Assembly: GCA_910586965.1 (NCBI GenBank)
Contig: CAJUMF010000005.1
Location: forward strand, 1 to 64,000
Direction of reading: 5' to 3'
Origin: an uncultured Dorea sp.
Lineage (GTDB): Bacteria; Bacillota; Clostridia; Lachnospirales; Lachnospiraceae
DNA: 64,000 nt
Shown: piece by piece, positions 42,925 through 50,769 of the stretch
Numbering within the stretch: the first letter of the stretch is position 1
How the letters are laid out: every line of letters begins with the position of its first letter
Notes under the pieces: model-generated
Told to the model about the DNA's origin: nothing
Databases searched by the model: none
The model's input: only the letters and a program-made list of their open reading frames with translations
Position numbers and translations under genes: made by a program

Positions 42925-43523
42925 TACATGTTTCCTCCGTTAATCTTTCGGATTACACGACAGGGATTGCCTACTGCCAGCGAGTTTGCCGGTATATCTC
43001 TTGTGACAACGCTCCCAGCCCCTATAACAGAACCATTACCTATCGTTACACCCGGAAGGACAATTACGCCGCCGCCCAGCCAGCAGCCGCTCCCGATTTT
43101 TATGGGTAATGCGTAGGTACGGCAAAAATACTGCCATGTTTCCTTGTTCCAGTCCGGCGTAAGCCTTTCAGACAATTCTATGGGGTGCGCTGCCGTATAA
43201 AGCTGCACATTGGAAGCGATCAGGACATTATCACCGATTTCAATTTTGTTGCAGTCCACAAATGTACAATTCATGTTGATTGAAACATTGTTCCCCAGAT
43301 AAATATTCATTCCGTAATCGCAAAGAAAGGGCTGTGCTACGGATACGTTTGTACCGATTTGATGAAACAGCCTGTTAAGAATATCATGTTTTTCCTCTTT
43401 CTGCTCATATCTCAGGGAATGATATTCTCTTAACAGCCGCCTTGTTTCTTCCTTCAAATACAAAAAAGTTTCATTGTGGCAGTCATAAATGTCTCCTGCC
43501 ATACATTTTTCTAATTCCGTCAT
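42924..43523 (-). CDS. Sugar O-acetyltransferase, Maa/LacA type
   Basis: GGAGGTGATACC precedes the start at 43523. The 199-residue protein is a left-handed beta-helix acetyltransferase: N-terminal Mac domain (KCMAGDIYDCHNETFLYLKE), then hexapeptide repeats (IGDNVLIASNVQLYTAAHPI with the catalytic histidine, IGSGCWLGGGVIVLPGVTIG, SVIGAGSVVTRDIP). It transfers acetyl from acetyl-CoA to a maltose- or galactose-type sugar. It sits downstream of an RpiR regulator and upstream of a broken HAD gene, all leftward. Confidence 0.93.
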   Translation of the reverse strand: MTELEKCMAGDIYDCHNETFLYLKEETRRLLREYHSLRYEQKEEKHDILNRLFHQIGTNVSVAQPFLCDYGMNIYLGNNVSINMNCTFVDCNKIEIGDNVLIASNVQLYTAAHPIELSERLTPDWNKETWQYFCRTYALPIKIGSGCWLGGGVIVLPGVTIGNGSVIGAGSVVTRDIPANSLAVGNPCRVIRKINGGNM

Positions 43524-43548
43524 GGTATCACCTCCGTATTTCATGGTA

Positions 43549-43579
43549 GAAAAAAACCTGTTACATAGCAAGTAACAGG
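43549..43579 (-). terminator. Terminator after the RpiR regulator gene
   Basis: On the minus strand CCTGTTAC and GTAACAGG form an 8-bp stem with a short loop, followed by TTTTTTT. It lies 7 bp after the RpiR stop, so the acetyltransferase gene may have its own promoter or depend on read-through. Confidence 0.85.
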
Positions 43580-43586
43580 CTGTTCC

Positions 43587-44300
43587 TTATATTCTTTTTG
43601 CAAGCGCCTCAATCACAAAAATGACAGGAATCTGCGTTGTTCCGTTATATCCACCGTTAATCCGTCTGGTATTTAAGTAATAAGAAAAATTCCAGTCCGA
43701 TAATTTCGCTAAAGTTGAAAATGGGGGATTCGTGATGCTTAACACACGGCAATTCCTTTTCTTAAACTGGCTGACTGCATCAATCAGCTTTTCAGTTTCA
43801 CCGCTTTCTGATAATGCGATTACGGCTGTGTTCTTCCAGCGGAATGTTTCAATCGGATAAAATACATCTTCCAGTCCTATGGCAAAATGCCCCATATTGG
43901 AAAAATACCTTGCCCCGTATTTCGCCAATGTTCCCGAAGACCCCATGCCTGTAAAAATTATCAAATCAGCTTTTTTAAGTACATCAACCGCAAACGATAA
44001 TTTTTCTTCAAAAGCACTTGAATTGGCTCTGGCAAAAAAATCAGAAAGTTCTTGTAAATCTTCCATAGGCGGGCGGGCAGTCTGCAAAGTGATCTCGTTT
44101 TTCAGAGCGTCCTTAAATTCAGCATACTTGTCAAAATTGTTTTTATTGCAAAAGCGCAGGATTGTGGCAGCAGATACATGAATTTCTTTCGCAAGCTCCC
44201 GAATGGTCATATACTGGATTTTGTCAATATTTGAAATGATATATTTATAGATACGAATATCTGTTTCGGTGTACTTTTGTATTTCTTCATACGAAAACAT
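43587..44300 (-). CDS. RpiR/MurR-family regulator with SIS domain
   Basis: AGGAGG sets the start at 44300. The 237-residue protein has the RpiR HTH (MTIRELAKEIHVSAATILRF near residues 35-54) and a C-terminal SIS sugar-phosphate-binding domain (LIFTGMGSSGTLAKYGARYF, AVIALSESGETEKLIDAVSQ). It should respond to a phosphosugar and control neighbouring sugar genes, possibly the acetyltransferase-HAD pair. Confidence 0.92.
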   Translation of the reverse strand: MFSYEEIQKYTETDIRIYKYIISNIDKIQYMTIRELAKEIHVSAATILRFCNKNNFDKYAEFKDALKNEITLQTARPPMEDLQELSDFFARANSSAFEEKLSFAVDVLKKADLIIFTGMGSSGTLAKYGARYFSNMGHFAIGLEDVFYPIETFRWKNTAVIALSESGETEKLIDAVSQFKKRNCRVLSITNPPFSTLAKLSDWNFSYYLNTRRINGGYNGTTQIPVIFVIEALAKRI

Positions 44301-44447
44301 GCGGCAGTTCCTCCTAAACAATCAGTGTTTTGATTATATACCAATTTCATGCATTGTTTAATATGTAAAGAACTGTTATACTATTAATATGTAGCGGAGA
44401 GGGAGTGAAAATGGTGAATACACTTAGGCGCAGGCGCGGAGGTTTGG

Positions 44448-44795
44448 ATGGACGATTATAAATTTACGGTCATGTGGAAAGAGGATGTCATGGCTGATGT
44501 GGAGCTTTATGATAAGCGCAGAAAAGTGCGGATAGAAAAATATAAGAATACATTTCCGGAGAATCCGTTTTACGGAGGGGAAGTGACGCCGGAACGGGTA
44601 TACCGTTTTCTTGAGGGCAGATGTATGGACAGGAACAGGCCGTGTCTGCCGGAATACTTAAAGTGGCTGGGGCTTGAGGAGTATAATCCCTATGAGATTG
44701 TGAAGATTACCCACGGAACGATGTGGGAGGATTTTCAGTGGCTTAAATTTCCGGGGGAGGAGATTGGCTGGAAGGATGTGAAACTGCGTGACTGA
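44448..44795 (+). CDS. Small protein encoded with a HipA-like kinase
   Basis: GGAGG at 44438-44442 precedes ATG 44448. The 115-residue protein (YKFTVMWKEDVMADVELYDK at the start, YLKWLGLEEYNPYEIVKITHG and WEDFQWLKFPGEEIGW near the end) matches no family I can name. It lies upstream of, and overlaps by 8 bp, a HipA-like gene. The tight overlap suggests a two-gene module in which this is a partner or antitoxin; this is inference. Confidence 0.6.
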   Translation: MDDYKFTVMWKEDVMADVELYDKRRKVRIEKYKNTFPENPFYGGEVTPERVYRFLEGRCMDRNRPCLPEYLKWLGLEEYNPYEIVKITHGTMWEDFQWLKFPGEEIGWKDVKLRD

Positions 44796-45552
44796 TTACA
44801 GGATTGACGAGTCTTACAGAAGAAATGATGCGGGATTTTCCAGTCTTGGTGTTGAGAGCAAATATTATAAAGACGGATATTGGTACAAGCAGGATATCAG
44901 TGGGTATGAAGGCTTGGCGGAGGAAGTGTGCAGCATGGTGCTGCGGCATTCAAATGTAGAAAAATATATTGAGTACGAGGCTTGCATGATCAATGGGAGA
45001 TCCGGCTGCAGGAGCAGGAACTTTCTGAAAGAGGGGGAGTCTATTGTTACATTCAAGCGTTTATATGAGATTGCATGCGGCGGGGATTTGACGGACCGTG
45101 TATACACTATCCGGGATGTAAAAGAAAGAATACAGTTTGTGACGGATTTCGTGAAAGAATATGCGGGGATAGACTGCACAGGATATCTGCGGGATATCCT
45201 TAGTTTTGACATGCTTGTGCTGAATACGGACAGGCATTTTCACAATCTTGCGTTAATCAGGAGTGATTCCGGATATCGGGAATGCCCGATTTTTGATAAT
45301 GGCGCATCGCTTTTAAGCAATTATGGCATGTTTCCGCCGGGGGAAGAGCTGGAAGAGCAGATTTCCTGCGCGTCAGCAAAGCCGTTCAGCGGGAGTTTTG
45401 AGCAGCAGGCGGTGGTCTTGGGGACGGGAATCCGTCTGGATTATGACGCGATTTATGAAGAGATGGAGAAAGTGCAGCATGTAAGGCTTAAGAAAGTGCT
45501 TAAATACCAGTTAAAATGCTACCGAAGTTTTTTCGGCAGCGCAGAGGGATAA
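44788..45552 (+). CDS. HipA-like Ser/Thr kinase domain protein
   Basis: The start is GTG 44788, overlapping the previous gene. The 254-residue protein has LNTDRHFHNLALI (about residues 146-158) and CPIFDNGASLLSN (about 167-179). These correspond to the catalytic DRHxxN loop and the DNG metal motif of HipA-type kinases. The N-terminal part has a WYKQDISGYEGLAEEV segment like the HipA ATP-binding lobe. It is much shorter than classic HipA (about 440 residues), so it is a compact variant. With its partner it may form a toxin-antitoxin or regulatory kinase pair. Confidence 0.72.
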   Translation: MTDYRIDESYRRNDAGFSSLGVESKYYKDGYWYKQDISGYEGLAEEVCSMVLRHSNVEKYIEYEACMINGRSGCRSRNFLKEGESIVTFKRLYEIACGGDLTDRVYTIRDVKERIQFVTDFVKEYAGIDCTGYLRDILSFDMLVLNTDRHFHNLALIRSDSGYRECPIFDNGASLLSNYGMFPPGEELEEQISCASAKPFSGSFEQQAVVLGTGIRLDYDAIYEEMEKVQHVRLKKVLKYQLKCYRSFFGSAEG

Positions 45553-45565
45553 GGAGATAAAGAGG

Positions 45566-45904
45566 ATGGCTTTTTGTACGAAATGCGGGAAAGAATTGAG
45601 AGACGGGGATAAATTCTGCTTTTACTGCGGGGAACCGGTTCGCGGGGGAAATGAAGGTGAGGAGGGAAAGCGGTCGGAGCCTGTAAAACAGGAAGAGGAA
45701 GTAAAACGGACAGAGCCGACCGGTTTTTCATCGGAAGAGATAAAGGCAGACAGCAGTCATGGCAATAAGAAACCAGGCAATGCAAAGCTTGCCGTGGGAG
45801 TTGTGGCAGTGCTGGCGCTTATTTTTGCGGTATTCTTTTTCCTGCGGGGAGAGAAAAGCCAAGAGGAAAACCGAAAGATGATACGAAGTATGTCTCCTAT
45901 GTAA
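45566..45904 (+). pseudogene. Zinc-ribbon membrane protein, 5' fragment before a frameshift
   Basis: The fragment starts MAFCTKCGKELRDGDKFCFY, a zinc ribbon with two CxxC pairs, then a charged linker and a membrane segment (LAVGVVAVLALIFAVFFFLR, about residues 75-94). It ends 18 residues later at 45904. The downstream frame continues without a start, and adding one A to the AAAA run at 45867-45870 would join the two. The gene is therefore 45566-47487 with a one-base deletion, or the base is a sequencing error. Confidence 0.82.
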
Positions 45905-47487
45905 ATGATGTGGTCTGTTTTTCCCTTGACTATCCGGAGGGGTATACGGTGACGGAGCCGGACAGCAACAATGTGCTTATAACGGAGGGCAGTGAGGCGG
46001 ATTTTCAGATTTCCGCGGAATATGCAGTCAGCACGGCGGGGAATTCTTTTATTTATTCTGCAAAGGATTTTGCAGAGCAGATTGAAGATGACGGAGATGT
46101 GCTGACTGCGTGGACAGGAGCGAAGGAGATTGAACTTACCGATACAAAAAAGGGGACGCTTGGAGGAAGGGAATGTTATCAGTATGACTTCACATTTGAA
46201 ATGGAGGGAAATCCGAATGCGGGAAGGCTCATTTTAATAGAAGGAGACGGGGAGTTTGGCTGCTATTCCCTGATGAGCGCAATCAATGAAAATGCGGAGG
46301 AAGCGGCACTTTACAAGAAACAGCGGGATGCAGCGGAGCAGACCTTTAAAGTCACCGGAGCACATCAGGCAGAAGGATATAGGATTTACAGTTACGATTC
46401 GCCGGACGTAAGCTTTGCGGTAAGGGATGAGGTATTAGAAAGTACGGAACAGTCCGGAGACAGAATCGTGGTGTATCCGGTGAAAGGCGAATACTCAAGG
46501 GCAAGTATCTGGATGGATGAAGATGACGGGGAATCAGTGGGCAGAGATATAAAAGCGCTTATACAGAAAAACATAGAATTTGACCTTTCCCACTATGACG
46601 GGGCGCAGCTTATTTCTCAGCCGAAGGAACTGAATATAGGAAGATACCCGGTGCTGGGCGCGGATATGGGGTATTATGAAAAAGGAGAAAGATACACATG
46701 CTCGGAATTTGTTGTGTCGCATAACGGCGGATTCTGGGAGATTAAGCTAAAGAGTACAGATGCGAATTTTGACGCCGTGTCAGGGGCAATGTCGGACGTC
46801 CTCAGTTCCCTGAGATTCGGAGGTATCGAGGCAGACAGCGGAGATTCCGGGGAGCCGGAAGTTGGAGGCTTAACGAGCGGGGATACGAAAGGTGAGGATA
46901 CAGAAAACGGGGCAAATGCGATAAACGCGGCATCAGAAGTCATCAGGGAAATCAAGAGCCAGGCAGGATTTGTAGACAATTCATCATGGAAACCGCTGGC
47001 AGTGGCAGATGATTTTAACGGGGATAACGTGCAGGAACTTCTGGCAGTCTATGAGGTAAAAGACGGGGCAGGAATCAATGTGATGTATGATTTGTGGAGT
47101 CTTGGGAAAGACGGGACGGCAAAAATCAAGTCAGAGGTACTGTTCAAAGAAGTCGGGGGAAACAATGGAATCGTCGGTATCGTGAAACCGGGCGGCGTAC
47201 CTTATCTGGCGGTTTACCGTTATGAGCCGGAGGGGGATCTTTTCAATAACTATTATACTTATTTTTCCTGGGAAAAGGATAAAAGTGCGCTGGGGGATTC
47301 CGGCTATTATCTGGAAAATCATGGAAATTATAACCAGGAGGATAAAGGAAGGTATATAATGGGGGATACCGCCGTCGAAAAGGAAAAGTTTGACGCAAAG
47401 TACAGGGAGCTTACCGCATGGGAGTACAGGCTGGATTTGCTGGGCGGTGCCGGTGACGGCGGGGTGAAGACATTTGATGACTTTTAA
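45871..47487 (+). pseudogene. Zinc-ribbon membrane protein, extracytoplasmic part after the frameshift
   Basis: The open frame from 45871 encodes about 538 residues of extracytoplasmic domain: KYVSYVNDVVCFSLDYPEGY near the start, an inner repeat of the same kind (YSYDSPDVSFAVRDEVLEST), and a C-terminal EF-hand-like ADDFNGDNVQELLAVYEVKD. It has no RBS of its own at the first candidate GTG (45910). With the zinc ribbon and membrane segment upstream it would be a membrane-anchored sensor-like protein. Function is unknown. Confidence 0.78.
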
Positions 47488-47673
47488 AAAATTGTTTTTA
47501 TGTGTGAACTGAGCAATTCCTGAGTCGGATAATTTGTTAAAATGTATTCAAAATATAATACATATATTTGCTTTTGACATACAATAGTGATATGATGTAA
47601 GAGTCAAAAAGTCATATGTGAAATTTAGAGCAATCCGTTGCATCATAGAGTCATAAAGAAAGGGGAGAAATCT

Positions 47674-47943
47674 ATGGCACTGGCAACTTTAACGGCAAGG
47701 GTGAAGGAAGAAGATAAGGCAAATTTTGATGCCTTTTGTTCAAATGTAGGATTAAATACATCTACCGCAATTAATCTTTTTGTAAAAGCAGTTTTAAGGG
47801 AAAACAGGATACCTTTTGAAATTACGCAGTCAGAAGATGCCTTTTTTTCTGAAACGAATTTAGCGTATGTAAAAAAATCTGTGCAAGAGTTGAGGAATGG
47901 AAAAGGAACAGCGCATGAATTGATTGAGGTGGATGATGAGTGA
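47674..47943 (+). CDS. RelB/DinJ-family antitoxin
   Basis: AGGGGAGA precedes ATG 47674. The 89-residue protein has the RelB/DinJ ribbon-helix-helix (LTARVKEEDKANFDAFCSNV, then LNTSTAINLFVKAVLRENRI) and an acidic C-terminal tail typical of toxin neutralisation. The next gene encodes a YoeB toxin and overlaps it by 8 bp. It should also repress its own promoter in the AT-rich gap upstream. Confidence 0.93.
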   Translation: MALATLTARVKEEDKANFDAFCSNVGLNTSTAINLFVKAVLRENRIPFEITQSEDAFFSETNLAYVKKSVQELRNGKGTAHELIEVDDE

Positions 47944-48205
47944 TAAAATATGGTCTGATGATGCATGGGAGGACTATATCTACTGGCAGACACAAGATAA
48001 AAAAATGGTAAAACGTATCAATCAGCTTATAAAAGATATTGAGCGCAATGGCTGTATGAAGGGAATTGGAAAGCCAGAACCCTTAACAGGGGATTTGCAG
48101 GGTGAATATAGCCGTCGTATTAATGATAAAGACCGTCTTGTTTATCATATGGAAAACGACCGGATTTATATAGCACATTGTCGAGGTCATTATAAGGATA
48201 AATAA
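47936..48205 (+). CDS. yoeB: YoeB/Txe-family mRNA interferase toxin
   Basis: The 89-residue protein (from ATG 47936; 47933 is equally possible) has the YoeB pattern: IWSDDAWEDYIYWQ, GIGKPEPLTGDLQGEYSRRI with the catalytic Glu and Arg, DRLVYHMEND, and the terminal HCRGHYKDK with the catalytic His-Tyr. It cleaves mRNA on the ribosome when free of antitoxin. All catalytic residues appear present, so it should be active. Confidence 0.94.
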   Translation: MSDKIWSDDAWEDYIYWQTQDKKMVKRINQLIKDIERNGCMKGIGKPEPLTGDLQGEYSRRINDKDRLVYHMENDRIYIAHCRGHYKDK

Positions 48206-48232
48206 TGTTTTTATATAGAGGAGGACTGCCTT

Positions 48233-48895
48233 ATCGATACGATTCTTGTACTGGAAGATGACCTGGAATTGAATGATACAATCTGCTCCTCCCTCCAAAA
48301 GGAGGGCTATCGCGTGTACAGCGCCCGCACTTACAAGGAAGGGCAGGCGCTTGCGTTAGGGCGTACTTTTGACATGGCGGTACTGGATGTCAATCTGCCG
48401 GACGGCGACGGCTATGAGTTTTGCAGGTGGATAAAAGCCCGCAGCGCTATCCCTGTGCTGTTCCTTTCTGCACGGGATTTGGAGGAAGATGTCTTAAACG
48501 GTTATGAATACGGGGCGGATGATTATGTGACAAAGCCGTTTTCCATGAAGATTCTGCTTAAGAAAATCCCGGTGATCCTGTCGCGGGAAACGAAAAGGGC
48601 GGATGTGTACGACGACGGGTTTTTAAAGATTGACTTCGAGCTGGGAACTGTACAGGTTGAGGAGAAGAATTGCCCCATTACACCGACGGAGTACCGGATT
48701 CTGAAAAAGCTGGTGGAACATAAAGGACAACTTTTGACTTATTCTGTCCTTCTGGATGTGCTGTGGGAGGAGGGGGTGCAGCTTTTGGATAAGCATGCCC
48801 TTGCCGTGAATATCAACCGTCTGCGGAAAAAAATCGAGACGCAGGAGCATAGCTGCATTTCAAATGTATACGGGATGGGTTATATATGGAAATAA
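48233..48895 (+). CDS. OmpR-family response regulator with an ATC start position
   Basis: The receiver domain begins at TILVLEDDLELN. The only ribosome site, GAGGAGG at 48218-48224, points to codon ATC at 48233; no ATG, GTG or TTG lies in frame between the RBS and the receiver core, and the next is TTG 48269, inside the receiver. From 48233 the protein has 220 residues, the normal OmpR length, with phospho-acceptor D52 in AVLDVNLPDG and a C-terminal winged helix (YRILKKLVEHKGQLLTYSVL). It pairs with the histidine kinase that overlaps it by 10 bp. Confidence 0.82.
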   Translation: MDTILVLEDDLELNDTICSSLQKEGYRVYSARTYKEGQALALGRTFDMAVLDVNLPDGDGYEFCRWIKARSAIPVLFLSARDLEEDVLNGYEYGADDYVTKPFSMKILLKKIPVILSRETKRADVYDDGFLKIDFELGTVQVEEKNCPITPTEYRILKKLVEHKGQLLTYSVLLDVLWEEGVQLLDKHALAVNINRLRKKIETQEHSCISNVYGMGYIWK

Positions 48896-49812
48896 TGTAT
48901 ATATTAGTCTTATTGCTGGCAGGATGTGCTGTCTGGCTGCTGTGGAAGAATCACTGCCTGAAACGGGATGTTTACGATTTTGCGGGAAAGCTTGAAAAGG
49001 GTTTAAGTGAGCTGTTGGAAGGAAAGAGCCTGAAAAGGGATATTTACAGGCAGGACGATCTGTGGGGGAAGATTTACGAAAAGCTTTGCCGCGTCTCGGA
49101 TATGTACACCCATAAGAATCGGGAAATCTATGAGGAGAGGGAAAGCTTAAAAGAGCTTGTGTCCGACATATCGCACCAGACAAAGACACCTCTTGCGAAT
49201 GTGAAACTGTACCAGGAAATGCTCTCGGACGGGGCGGTAACGGAGGAAGATAAGGAGTGTCTAAGGAAAATGGGCGGACAGGTGGACAAGCTTGATTTTC
49301 TCCTTCAGAGCATGGTGAAGATGTCAAGGCTTGAGACGGGGGCAATCCGCATAAAAAAGTCGGAGGCTCCTCTGGCGGAGACGCTGGCGGCGGCCATTGG
49401 CGCAGCAGTCCCCAAAGCGGACAAAAAAGGCATCCGGATTCATGTTATGTATGACGAGGGTATCCGGCTGAATCATGATAAAAAGTGGACGGGTGAGGCA
49501 ATTTTCAATATCCTTGACAATGCGGTCAAATATACGGAGAATAAGGGCAGTATCCATATCCATGTTAAGCAGGAGGAAATATTTACGAAGATAAGCATCG
49601 CTGACACCGGAAAAGGTATCCCTTCGGAAAGACAGGGAGCGGTATTTAACCGGTTCTACCGGGAGCCGGAGGTTCATGACAGCGAAGGGGCGGGCATCGG
49701 GCTGTACTTGGCACGGAAGATCATCACGATGCAGGATGGATATATCAAAGTTGAATCGGAAATCGGGGAGGGGAGTACATTTCATATTTATCTGCCAAAT
49801 CAGGAGGTTTAG
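48886..49812 (+). CDS. Sensor histidine kinase, short N-terminal membrane segment
   Basis: The 308-residue protein has one clear N-terminal membrane segment (YILVLLLAGCAVWLLW), a coiled linker, the H-box with H97 in SDISHQTKTPLANV, and ATP-binding motifs NILDNAVKYT, DTGKGIPSE and GAGIGLYLARKI. With little extracellular domain, it probably senses at the membrane or through the neighbouring ABC transporter, as Bce-like systems do. It partners the response regulator just upstream. Confidence 0.9.
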   Translation: MEIMYILVLLLAGCAVWLLWKNHCLKRDVYDFAGKLEKGLSELLEGKSLKRDIYRQDDLWGKIYEKLCRVSDMYTHKNREIYEERESLKELVSDISHQTKTPLANVKLYQEMLSDGAVTEEDKECLRKMGGQVDKLDFLLQSMVKMSRLETGAIRIKKSEAPLAETLAAAIGAAVPKADKKGIRIHVMYDEGIRLNHDKKWTGEAIFNILDNAVKYTENKGSIHIHVKQEEIFTKISIADTGKGIPSERQGAVFNRFYREPEVHDSEGAGIGLYLARKIITMQDGYIKVESEIGEGSTFHIYLPNQEV

Positions 49813-49976
49813 ATGGATGACAAGGTATGGGAGCGATGGAGAAATTGTCTGCAGGATATCTGAATGAAAGATTGGATGGATTTTTGAGAATGTTATCTGC
49901 AGACAGGAATGAAGAAATATAAAAATAGCGCATCCATTCCATGAAGGCAATGGAGAGAAGTCCGATTAAAGATGCT

Positions 49977-50008
49977 GAAAAATCACAGTATTGTGATTTT
50001 TTCTTTTT
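49977..50008 (+). terminator. Terminator between the kinase and ABC transporter genes
   Basis: GAAAAATCACA (49977-49987) pairs with TGTGATTTTTT (from 49991) and is followed by CTTTTTG. It implies that the transporter genes have their own promoter in the 260-bp gap. That gap (49813-50073) holds no convincing gene. Confidence 0.8.
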
Positions 50009-50073
50009 GTGAGCGGTTTGTGATTTTTCAGGGTTATGATATCCCTAGTGAGCAAAGAAACGGAGGGATTGCT

Positions 50074-50769
50074 GTGGAACATGCCATTGTGAAAACAATT
50101 TCTTTAAAAAAACAGTACAAAACAGGCACGCAGACGGTCGCTGCCCTTGACGGGGTGGATTTTGAGGTGAAGGAGCGCGAGTTTGTCTCTATTATCGGAA
50201 AATCGGGCTGCGGGAAAAGTACGCTGCTCCATATGCTGGGCGGTCTTGATAAGCCTGACTCCGGAACGGTGGTCGTGGACGGTATGAACCTGTCGGAGAT
50301 GGACGAGGAGGAGCTTGCGCTTTTTCGGAGGCGGAAGGCAGGGTTTGTCTTCCAGCAGTATAACCTGATTCCGGATCTTGATGTCTGCGACAATATCACC
50401 TTCCCCCTGAAACTTGACGGGGTGCGCCCGGATGAAGGGCTTGTGGGGGAGCTTTTAAGCAGCCTTCACATCGCGGATAAGGCGCAGATGTTTCCGGCCA
50501 TGCTGTCCGGGGGAGAGCAGCAGCGTGTGGCGATTGCGAGAGCGCTGGCGGCGCGCCCTGCCATTATCCTTGCGGATGAACCGACGGGAAGTCTGGATAC
50601 TCTGGCAAGCCATGATGTCATAGGGCTTTTAAAGGTGATGGCCAAAAAGTATCAGCAGACCCTTATCGTGGTCACGCATGACCTGGATATTGCCCAGATG
50701 GCGGACAGGATTGTCCGGCTGAAGGACGGGAAGCTCTGGAATGGGGGCGGTTTTTATGCTGGCAAATAA
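50074..50769 (+). CDS. ABC transporter ATP-binding protein, MacB/FtsE/BceA type
   Basis: GTG 50074 follows GGAGGG (50062-50067). The 231-residue protein has Walker A GKSGCGKST, Q-loop FQQYNLIPD, signature LSGGEQQR and Walker B ILADEPTGSLD. It powers the large FtsX-type permease that overlaps its 3' end by 14 bp. Such pairs beside a two-component system usually export or remove antimicrobial peptides or lipids. Confidence 0.93.
   Translation: MEHAIVKTISLKKQYKTGTQTVAALDGVDFEVKEREFVSIIGKSGCGKSTLLHMLGGLDKPDSGTVVVDGMNLSEMDEEELALFRRRKAGFVFQQYNLIPDLDVCDNITFPLKLDGVRPDEGLVGELLSSLHIADKAQMFPAMLSGGEQQRVAIARALAARPAIILADEPTGSLDTLASHDVIGLLKVMAKKYQQTLIVVTHDLDIAQMADRIVRLKDGKLWNGGGFYAGK

Noticed and set aside
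49813..50073. Possible short gene between the kinase and ABC genes
   Set aside because: Only short frames broken by stops; the region is explained by a terminator and leader.
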